Positions 27,901 through 39,900 of a stretch of 64,000 nucleotides of DNA are shown here, in pieces (within the stretch, counting starts at the first letter, position 1; every line of letters begins with the position of its first letter). The translations under genes were made by a program, and so were the position numbers. Under the pieces are notes generated by a model. That model did not search any database. It was given only the letters and a program-made list of their open reading frames with translations, and was not told the origin of the DNA. Source of the DNA: Procambarus clarkii (Eukaryota > Arthropoda > Malacostraca > Decapoda > Cambaridae); assembly GCF_040958095.1 (NCBI RefSeq), contig NC_091181.1, positions 29,502,529 through 29,566,528 on the forward strand, read 5' to 3'.

Positions 27901-30900
27901 AGCTTGTCCTTGCTATTTGTGAATCTCTCTCAGTCTCTCGAGGGTCAGCTTCCCATCCTATTTTAGTCATTGATGTTGGTCTGATAGGTAAGTCCGGCTC
28001 CTAGCTCCTAGCTACATTCCTGCTTGTGGCACAGTAGTACCTTCTCCTATACATTCCCCACCAAGGTTGATGCTGAAAGCTGATGCTTTGGGGAACTGTA
28101 CCCCATTAAGTGACCCAGGAATGTTCTGACATTCAAAACCTTCATATCCACATTTATATACATGAACATCCTGTTTTTTTCCCAGTAAGTTCCCCATCTC
28201 CCCCTCCCTATAGATGCATTTTTGAGTCCTCTATGAGAGCTTTTAGTTGTCCCTTTGGGGGATGCAGATCGGCAGCGTTTGTTGTTTCTGTAAAGGGCGA
28301 GGGACCATGTTTTCTACTTGAATCCAGCCTTTCTAAGCCTGGACCTTCTGTTGTTGTTTGAGGTTTACCTATGGTTTCCTTATGATTTACCTGTGGTCAA
28401 TTTCAATAGATCTATGAGGCTATTTGTGCTAACCACTAGCAAATACACACAACCAACAGAATCAACCTGATCCTCCACCATTGATAACACTATTGGTGTC
28501 CAAGAAATGTACAAGTACAGTACTTTATTAATGATGATGTACTACCAGGAATCCTAGCGAAGTATCCAAAATTTACTTACTGTAGGTAATGCATGCACCC
28601 AGCTAGGTGATAAGACCATTTGAAAAGTTCTTTAGTTCTTTGTCACCATGGGGCACAGGTCAACAAGGGCATGATGGGAGTGTGCTGTGTTCTGGGTAGA
28701 CGTGGACTTTGGCTCAGGAAGTGACCAAAGGGCCGTTCATATAGGGAACATTTCATATATTCATCGCTTTATTTTCTTACCTAATAAATATACAACAAGG
28801 TGCAGAGTTCAGCAAGAGGTAACCACACTGAACCAATACATGGGTCTCAATTTTACCCTGTCTTGTAATGGAGTATGTACAATTTTTGTTATTCAGAACC
28901 AAACGTTTACTGCATTTCTATTCTATTTCTTATACACATTCCTTTTATAAAAGTTATATTTTTTACACATTAAGCAAATTTTACCATATGTACATTTTTA
29001 CCAACTTTAACACAAAACCAAAACTAAGAAAAATTTGATTACAGTACCTTCCATCTGCAATAATTTCTTCAGCATGGGCAGCAATTGCTTCTAGCAGCAG
29101 GCTATGATTGTCTTGAGATAGCCTACCACCAATCACTCCTCCAAGCTTCTTAATACACTGAATGGCTCCATGGCGCACTACCTCACTACCATGTGTGAGC
29201 GCAGAAATAAGGGCTGGAACTATTGGCTGATTTGTGCCGAGAGACCATGCAAGTCCAGAAGACTGAGAGCCTAATAGGGTTGATCCCAGACTCAAGGTCC
29301 AAGCCTGAGAAAAAAAAAATAAAGTTTTTAGTTTTTACACAAATTATTATTCTCAAGAGAAACTTGATTTTAAAATTTGTTTGGAGAAAGTGTAACAATA
29401 TCTAGAACATCATCAACACAAACAGTACAGCCTCAAAAACCTGAAACTCAACCCTCCAAGCCTTAAATTTTGAAATGTATACAATTTGGAATACTATATG
29501 TGCAAACAAATGTATTTTTGCGTGTTATTACCAGTTCAAAATTATGCAGCTCCAGCACAGTAAAGAATAAAAAGAAAACTGAGAAGATCCAAAGATATGC
29601 CAGAAGGTACCAGATATAAAAGTAAAATGAACTATGAAGATATGATAGATCGCCTATAATTAATGACACTGCAAGAGAGAAGAACAGAATCACAAAATGA
29701 TTACAATATACAATATATATAAATGATACCAAGAGGAATAGGCAAAGTGGATAGAAACAATCTTTTCCAGGCGAGGGGCAATAACATGAAGGATCACAGG
29801 TGGAAGTTTGAAAAGCCAACAAGCCATAACAATTTAAAAATGCATGTGTCGTGTAAGTGTAAATCTTCTGGAATGAGGTTGAAAAAAAAAACAGGGTGAA
29901 ACGAAACAACATTAACAACTTCAAAATCAAGTATGGCAGAGTACTGGAAAATCAGACAGTTTAAATGCACTAGAATATACAGCATAAGCATGGAATCCAA
30001 ACCTCATGAAGTATAGAGGTTTGCAACAAGGCTTGGACCAAGGTTAAGAGAACTAAGCCTAACAACTCTAGAATACACAAAAAAAAGAGCAGAGGGGATA
30101 TGACCACAACACACAAGATATTAAACAGAACAGAACAAAGTGGATATGAACAGCCTTCTTAACCGAAAAAAAATATGATACAAGAGCATCAATAAACGTT
30201 TGAAATGTGAGTGAATCATAGAAATATAAAGAAGCACTTACTGACCACCCAAGTCCATGGTGGTCAGTAAGTGGCATGCACTAAACGAGGGTGTCATGAC
30301 TGCCACGACAATCCACAATTTAAAAAACAAATGTGATAGAACTCAACATAATGAGATTTAAAAACAAACCACATTAAAAAAAAATAAGAGGAAAGGCGTA
30401 AGAAGCTAGACCTCATTCCCCATAGTTATTGATAAGTAACAGCATTACAACTCCCACCCCATAGTGGGGCTGTGGCAGAGCACTGCGGGCGACTGCACTG
30501 TCAATGCCCATAAATTGCCAGACTTCCTGGACATTACATCACTGCCAAAATATGTCACATATAATTTTTATTCCCATGAACAGAGAATGCATTTTAACAA
30601 TATTAAAACTTAAATTTTTTTTTTATTTTTTCCTATGCACCATGGGGGTTGTTAGGGAATAAACAGGTGTGCAGTCAAAGTGTTAAACCTGACTAAATGA
30701 AACTGCAGACAGGAATGAAGTGCAAGATAGGAGATTAATGTTCAGGGGTAAGATGTTCAAAGGTCTACGTATAGGACCCTCACAACTGGTGTAAAAATTA
30801 CCTGTAAAGCTTCATCTATTACATTAGAGAAACTCAGTGAAGAATTCCACCCCCAAATGATGGCTAGGAAATAATACATTCTTTCTGACGTTCCCAAGCA

Positions 30901-33900
30901 GTCCTGGAGAAGAGATCAATTATATAAATTATACACAATATTTTGCAACAGAACATGAGGGAGAATAAATGTATGGATAGATGGTCAAAAATGCATGCTC
31001 ATGCTGCTGTACTTACTATTAACTTTTTATGTTGCACCCTCATGTATATACAGGAAATTACACATTTTCACTTTTCATTAATGTATATTTATTTGTTGTT
31101 TAACAACAATAATAAATGAATAGCATCATATGAAAATGCACTGCAATAGTATAACAACTCAAATTTCAGACACTATACCTTAAGAACTGTGGCAACAATA
31201 CTATTCCTGTGAACATGTCCAGTTTCTTCATATCTCTCCAACTGAACTGCTCCCTTCATTGCCTTTATCAAAATCAGCAAATTTCCTTCACCATCCGACT
31301 CCTGTGGAAAAATCACATACGTGGGAGTTTGAGTGTAGATATAAGCAACAGGAGGATAGCAAACAAAAGTCACACGTATCACAAGTCTGTATCCCAGCTT
31401 AAGTATGCAAGGGATAGAGAAATGTATTGGTAAATTAAATATATGGCAACCTAAAAGAAATCTGAAGAAGGGAAGAAGAGAAAGAATTTGGGAGCTAGAA
31501 AATAAGTAAACAAAGTTGAGAGTTGATGAGCAGGTAAAACTCACATTTTATTTGATTTTAAATACAGTACCAAAAATTGTAAAAACATTATTTAATATAT
31601 TAATCAATCTAGTTTTTAGGTGATATTCCTCATTAAAATAATGTGGCAATTTTAACTAAGATTACTTCTAATGATTTACTGTTAAAATCTCTCTCAATAC
31701 AGTATTTTATCAATAAAAATCTTTTCAGAATAACTTTGCCAGTCACAGCAACACGGTCGAAAGTAAGTAATGTGAAAAGATTGAGAGATATCAAGAGCAA
31801 GTAGTGGTGGTGTGGCCATCTCAGTACCTCCATGCCCGGGTTCCAGTAAGGCGAAGAATTGCAGCAGTCAGGGAACTTGAAGACTTGAGTAGCCTGCTTC
31901 ATACACTGGGTGAGAAAGGGAATCGGCAGCAACCCTTCCATTACGTACACTAAATATTCTCCAAGATCATTTGGAGTGGGCTGTTCCAACGTCTCACTTT
32001 CTTTATCCTCAGAACACTGTAAGTATATTTCTTAATTACCCAACATGTAAACAAGAATATGATCAATACATACAAGATACTGAGGGAGGAATAAAGATGG
32101 TGGACAAGGAAATCCTATTTTAAACTGAAAAGCGGTAGGAAAAGGACACTAGTAAAGCTGGATATATAAATGAGTCATTAGGATATAAGGAACTTCTCAT
32201 ACCCTGTAAAGGAAATCAGCAAGTGGAATGAAATGAAGAAAAAAATGTCAAAGCTATTATCATTCACAACTTTAAGAAAAATTTGACAAGAATTTCAACA
32301 TGAAAGAGATGTATTTACCACACCAAGTAACTAGGTTGCTGAAAATTCTGAATCTGATTCTAAATTAAGCTGCCCTCACAAAGGAATGAGTTTCTAAACA
32401 AACCAAGATTCAGAGATATGGGAAACAATACCAATCACATTTTCAATTATTCTCAAACACTGCATCAATAGAGGTTAATTATGTGTTCTTGTAATGGTTA
32501 ACTTACTAATTAAAGTAATAAGCTCTAAAAAATTTAAATATTTCAAATTAATATAAATTAAAGAAAAACAAAGCTAACCTGCAACTTAGCTTTTACTGTA
32601 CTAATGTAGCTATAGCTACAGAAATACAAAATGACAAGCAAACAAATTAATTTAAACACATACCTTGAACATATCAAAACTAATTAGACAAGCATCCAGA
32701 AGTCTATGCGCCATTTTCAAACGCAGGGCCTTGTCAACTTTTAACTCAGACAAGCCACAATATAATAATATCATGGACATAAAATGAGATACCAAGCAGT
32801 CTTGAAGCCCAGTCTGGCTCTCAACATGATTCCACAAGGCTACATGCTCATCTTTGGACAATGTTCCTAGGGCTTTGGGCAAGACATTCCACATTTTCAT
32901 GTAGTAATCCTTAGTCTTACAAGAACTGGTATCCAGCAAGAGCAGCCTTAGTTCACAAGATAAAGAAGACAAAAGAGAACTCTTCTCTGCCAGGCTGGAT
33001 TTCAAGACAATTTTGGCCGCTTTAATATCCTTTTTACTTTTGGGAAAAAGAACATAGGGTAGGCATATGTAAAGCACACTCATTTTCAAGTATGCATCAT
33101 ATTTTTCAACCAGGGTCTCTGAAAGTACTCTTAAGCATGCCAATTTGACCTTGGCCCATTGGCTTTCTTGGTCCCTCGATTTAGCTAAAAGTTTCTGGCA
33201 CTCAGTTACTAAATATGAAGCATCTAACATTCTCAACCCCTTTATGAGAGTCAGTGCTTCTAAAACAATATCTGGGAGCTCATCACTCAGCATGTTTTTT
33301 AAATGCATCTTGATCATTCTAGCATCCTTCTCCTGAAAAAACAAAACGTACATAAGAAAGATTTATAAATATATACTCAAATAAAAATCATTTGGCAATT
33401 ATGGTTGTCAACAAAAGCTGACTCCAAATTCCAATTTTAATTACAAATTGCATTCAATTGTTGTCCAAGAAAAATGGACTAAACAAAAATGTATACATTC
33501 TATATATAAACACCCCCCCCCCTCCCCAGAACTAAAGTATGTTAATCATGTACACTGGGGGTGTATGTATTCAAAAAATACAAGTGAACAAGTAATATTT
33601 TAACTGTACAAGTCAAACTTTCAAGAACTTACCTGACCCTCAGAGACTCTCTCCACTAAATTTTTCACTGCAGCCAGCCGAATGGCATCATCAGGATGAA
33701 CTAAATGAATCAAACTTGTACTTCCACTGGCGTTTGTCATTATTTTTTGTATTATCTGAAAAAGCAAACAGTATAGCTATCTTCTCTGTACGAGATCTCA
33801 CTCATTCAACATCTTTTAAGAACTTTGTTTTACAACTTACACACTCCTACGTGAAACAACAGATCTTCACAGAAAAATTAAATCACAAAGCATAGACAGA

Positions 33901-36900
33901 CAAATAAAGAACAAATCCACAAGGGCCAAGACAATTTATGAGAAATAAAATTTACACTCCATACACAGACAAATAATATTTTTTCCATGAAACAGATGTG
34001 TTGACTTCTAAACACCTTGTCAAAAATTCTAATATGTGATATAAGTGTGACTGGTCAGGAATTATTAATTATTTTTTGCATTGCTTTACTTCCTACCTTC
34101 CTTGTTTAAGTGAAATATAAAGTACCTGTATATACAATGTATGTGTCAACAGGATGGCATGTGCCTCCTGGCTTTTCCTCTATGTTATATCATATGCTCA
34201 GGCTAATAGTATTTTGCACTTTTTTATAAACACTGAATTCCCGGAATGTGACCATAGCTGAATGCTTGAGCATACTGTACTGTACTGGTTATTTCTATTT
34301 TGAAGCATGTTGCATTGTTTTAATATCCAATATGTGACTAACAATATGTGACCATAGCTACTTTCATAAAATAGCACTCATGATCTAATACTTCCATTGT
34401 GTCCACCACATTACTACCATAAATTCAAACTGTTCTTTCAGGATTTTAATAATGACTATCATCCTTAGTGAATATACCTCTTGTGAAATACAAATACAGT
34501 GGAACCTCGAGTGACGAGTGGCTCCATCTACAAGTATTTCGAGTAACAAGCGAGCCACTCGCCGAAAATTTGTCTCGATTGACGAGCTTCTGCTCCTTTA
34601 ACAAGAACACCATGTGGTGCTTCCTAGCGTTCCCGTTAGTTCTCGAAAATACTCGGATGCCTCTGACGATGAAAAAAAAAAAAAATTAAAGATGCTAATG
34701 ATGCTGGGATGTAAAGAGGGGACTGCTGTAATGTTGCAAAGCATTGATTTTTTTTTTAAGAATATTTTTTAAAAAATTAAAAAAATTTAAAAAGTACAAA
34801 TGTTAAAAAAGTTCGTTCAGTGTATGTCAGGTTGGCTGCTCCATTTTTCTATAAGAAAATGAAAAATAAAAAAACTGAACAAATTTGAAAGAAGAAAAAG
34901 ATTTGTTCAGTGTATGTTAGGTAGGCTGTTCCATTATTTAAAAAATCGAATATCATACTGATGTTTTCTGGTGGTGGAACAGATTAATTTTATTTCCATT
35001 ATTTTAAATGGGGAAATTAGTTTCGAAAGACGAGCGTTTCATATGACATGCTCGGTGCTGGAACGGACTAAGTTCGTTAATCGAGGCTCCACTGTACTTG
35101 CAAATGTATCTATTGTATCTGTATCTGATTTTTTCTTATTTCTTGAATTATTTTTATTTTTTATTTGTTTTCTTTATTCTGATATGAGTGTTTTAGTTTT
35201 TGGCTCTATATCTGTGATTTCTTTGTGAAGGTTTGCTTTCCTGTCAAATTATTTGCACTTATTTGTTTACATCAGTAATTATCTTTTTTCGTCTATAATT
35301 CTCTCTTTAAAGATACTGCAAGCTGGCTGCAGCTACTATAATTGTGCGCTAAATAAACTAGCATGTGAAATATTTTGTTAATATTCCAAAGATAAACATC
35401 TCCAGAGGATACCTGATCAACCAGGCTGAGATTCACACGTCACACTGCGAGCAGCAACATCAGCAAGGTTGACAAAACCACCAACCAGGAAGCCAGACCC
35501 TGGATTCATAAAGCAGTTAGGCAGCTGTTATCTTGAGGTTATCTTGAGATGATTTCGGGGCTTTAGTGTCCCCGCGGCCCGGTCCTTGACCAGGCCTCCA
35601 CCCCCAGGAAGCAGCCCGTGACAGCTGACTAACACCCAGGTACCTATTTACTGCTAGGTAACAGGGGCATTCAGGGTGAAAGAAACTTTGCCCATTTGTT
35701 TCTGCCTCGTGCGGGAATCGAACCCGCGCCACAGAATTACGAGTCCTGTGCACTATCCACCAGGCTACGAGGCCCCTAGTACTTTTATCACTGTATCACT
35801 ATCACTTTATGTACTGTTACCTGTACATCTTTTCTCAATCTTTGGCAGCTTCGTTTACAATTTTGTTTACTGCCCGAAACGCTTTGCGTAATAGTGGCTT
35901 TAGGTATGTACTAGCTCTATCTATAAATCCATCAACTTTTGTATCTTACCTTGTATGTATGAACCTTACCTGAATAAAAAAAATTATTATTTATTATTAT
36001 TAATTATTAAACCGTTAATGAGTTCCAAAGCACCAGGAGGCTGTTTATAACAATAACAACAGTTGATTGGGAAGTTTTCATGCTTGTAAACTGTTTAATA
36101 AATGTAACCAAAGTCATCAAAGATTGAGGAAAGATGTACACATTCATAAGTACTTGCGTAACTGCTTCATGAATCTGGACCTTGGTCAGACTGATTCCCA
36201 GATCCAACAATAGGAACACAACAGGTAGTACTTCTAGATAGCCTCAAATTCCGAATGTCTAAATTATTCATGAAGTCACCCTTAATGGAAATGAACTTAC
36301 TACAGGAACAAAGATCATATATAAATGGATAGACTGAAAGCCCTGATAACATTAAGAATTATCTTTTTACCTCCTTATACTGCTTTCCAGTTGGCGAGTT
36401 GTCCTCCAAGTTGACCATACGAGCCAAAGCCTGACTGTGACCTTGTGGGTGGCTTGCCTCCAGCCCACCTAATGTCGTTGCAAGTTTCAGTGTTTTCAAG
36501 GACTCTAATGCTTTGTAATTGTTTTTTACAGCCTCAAACAAAGCCCTAAAGATAAAAAGATCAGGTTATGATAAAGAAAGAGAACAGTTAAAACATTGCT
36601 CTAATGTATGTATGTAAATATTGAGAACAAGCCTTGGGATGCAGAAAATGAAAGACAAAAAGACAGACAGAGGCAAAGAATGGCCACCAAGCTAGATGAT
36701 GACAATGCAAGACAGGGAAGAGAGAAAACGGCACATATCAAGAAAGTGTATACGTAAATTCAGTGTGCTCCCCACCAAATAATCTGATTTAACAATTTAG
36801 AAGATAATATAATGTACTGTACTGCAATATACTTTTATTAATTAAGCATTTTGCATTCAAGCTGCACACACATTCTACTGTATATATGATGTAGTAGTAG

Positions 36901-39900
36901 GCATCCATTAGTTTCAGGAGACTATGGAGTTGCGCTCTGATGTCGGCCTGGTCTGGAGTGGCCTCACCAGGGCGCAAAGCCAGGGTAGGTTGATGCGGGG
37001 GAGAAGCTGTTACACAGGCAGCAGGTCCCCCCCCCCCCTCCATGGCGCTGCAAGTCTCCAATGGAAAGGCATACACCAATACAATTGGTTCCAGCGCCGT
37101 CGCAGGAACTGTGAGTTCCGGGGATGACCTCGTAGTTGGTGAAGAAGGGCACAGGGATCTCCAACTCCGGAGACCGCCATGGTCGGGGCCGGAGAAGAAC
37201 CACCCCATCAAGGGTTATAAACGACCCCAGCCTCATGAAGGAGAGCCTGGGCTGCACGACCCTCGGGAGGTGCGGTGATGTACTACATTACAAAGTACAT
37301 AACAGTTCTATAATAACATGTAACTATTAAAGAGGGCTTAAAGCACAGGTTTCCTCATCTTTACAAATGCTAATTCATTTTTGACATTGTCATACAATTA
37401 ATTAAGAACAAGTGTTATCTTGAGGTTATCTTGAGATGATTTCGGGGCTTTTTAGTGTCCCCGCGGCCCGGTCCTCGACCAGGCCTCCACCCCCAGGAAG
37501 CTGACTAACACCCAGGTACCTATTTTACTGCTAGGTAACAGGGGCATAGGGTGAAAGAATCTCTGCCCATTGTTTCTCGCCGGCGCCTGGGATCGAACCC
37601 AGGACCACAAGTCCAGCATGCTGTCCGCTCGGCCGACCGGCTCCCTGAGTGTGCTCAAATTCATTAGATATAAATGTTAGATTTAACAAATGTCTTTAGC
37701 CCATAATGAATGAAATATCAGTATCAACTTACTGTAACTATACTCACATTAAGAAATAGTAACGGACAGTACGAGATAATATTTTAATGCAATATTAATA
37801 TCGGAATAGGCAGCATTTTTGGAATTTTGGATTTAAAAATTTATTTTAAAAGTTCTATTGTAGATAAAGCACTCTAGCTAATTTTGACAATAAAGAATCT
37901 TCCTGGATAATGAAACAATATGTCCAATGAAAATGCCACTGCAACAAGTCTCTTAACTATTTCAATGTAAGATCAACTCCATTTTTCTTATAATGTTACA
38001 GTTATGGACAAGAGAAAAGTGTCATTATGAAACCTAAAGTAGGACTTCAGTCACAAGATGACAAGCAACAGAGCAAGCATACCTCATAATATTAACACAA
38101 TGGTTTAATTAGTACAGAAGGTGTAAGGAGTATAGGGACTGTAGTAATTGCCGTGGTGTAGTGAGTAAAGGGTAATGTAATGAATACAGGCTACGGTACT
38201 TCAGTACGTACAGGTTGGTATAATGAGCACAAGCTGGCTGGAGTGGTACAATTTTGAGCGTCTTACTAACCAAAGTAAGACGCTCAATTTTGAGCATCTT
38301 ACCTAAACTTGACTAACCAAACAAAGCACACTTCAGGAGACTATCAGGCTGCCAAGAGTGTACATATTATTAAGCAATTCACATGATGCTTATTGGCAAA
38401 TTCAGAAGCATCCAGAGTTATGGTATTTCCTGGAGTTCTGTGTAGAGAATACTTCATACCCTTTTCAGGTTCTACAATTCAGATTGTGCCAGCAATAAGT
38501 CTTGCCTGTAGGCAAGCCTGTAAGTCAGATTCTCTTTCCAGGATACATTATTTTTTCAAAAATTTCTGACTTACAAGTCAGTAGTTACAAGAATAAAGAT
38601 ACTTTTCAAACTTTTAGACAATTAGTTAGCTTTATTTGTAATTATGGGCATTGCCATCACAGGTGATGACATTAGAATCAATGGCCTCAATGTTAGAGAG
38701 AGAAATGTATCTATGTCTGGCTAGACAGGTACTGTAGTTTTAACAGTTTGTGGTTATCCTTGTTAAGTTATATGCAGATAGATTGACATCAAACACTGAA
38801 CACCCACCAAATGACTTTTAGGGCATCTGAAGATGACAACGGTGTCGATTCCACCCGATGGACAAGTGCTGCAAATTTCTTGGCTTTTTCTAGATCACGT
38901 AACTTGCAAGAGTCACTAAAGAGCCACCTGAAAAACACCAATGATTAGCTTTTCTTCCACCTTACTCTTATTCTGATGAAGAATGCATCTTTACTTCTCA
39001 TTTGACGATAGGCAACACTACTTTTAGTTAACAACATATAAATGATTATCAGAACATAAAATTCATTAGAAATGTTCAGAAAATACAAAAGGATAATGAA
39101 AGTCCAAACAATTATTTGACAATTCTACATAAATCAGTCTCTCTTGTGATCTACAAAAAAGAACCTTACCAACTTACAAGCAGAGACTAGAGTAAATCTT
39201 GGAAGGAACAAGAATTTCCCTCAGCTAGCAAATGATAAATGAAAAATTCAAGAGGGAAAACCTAAAAAGGTCAGTGTATTAAATAAGGACAAAAACTGAC
39301 AAAGCAAATTTAATAAAAAACAGATCAAATAAAAGGATCAAGTGAGATTGAACTGTAAGTAAAACCTACAAAATGAACTACCAGTTTGAAAGTTGACTTT
39401 ACTTCACATTCAATACAGGGTGTCTCAATAAAATGCATACACACTGAAATGTTGGAGTCATGTTCATTCAATACCAATGGATCAACATTAGCTCCAGCTA
39501 ATGTTACTCCAGCATTTGCTTGCTGGGCTGGATGACTGCAAATAAATGTCATGCAAATTAACCCAGGTTAAATTTAATCAGCATTAGTTAGCAATGAACT
39601 ACGTATAACATCTGAATTATGTACAAGTAATTGTTTTCAATTTCATAACTGAATTACATTTTTCCATGAAAAAGAAAAGAAATGAAGAATTAGCAGTAAT
39701 CAAAAGTGTGTATATATTTTTTTAAGACACCGGTAGTTATTCCATAAGTGAGAGAACAAAAACAGTGCAGAAATAAGGATATCACACGACATGGAAAATA
39801 ATGATGAAAGAATACAGGACAGGGAAGAGCTCTTATGGCACCAGAATAGGATACAGGTGGTGGAGTGACTATGAATGATTATTTATCTTTGCCAATATAC

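Noticed and set aside
29463-29930. 155-codon minus-strand frame rich in Phe, Leu and Tyr
   Set aside because: AT-rich intronic sequence. The hydrophobic composition follows from T-rich codons, and there is no family match, splice logic or start context.
36789-37278. Open frames of 97-140 codons on both strands in the GC-rich island
   Set aside because: High GC lowers stop frequency, and the frames overlap antisense with no recognised domain. Kept only as a finding, not a gene.
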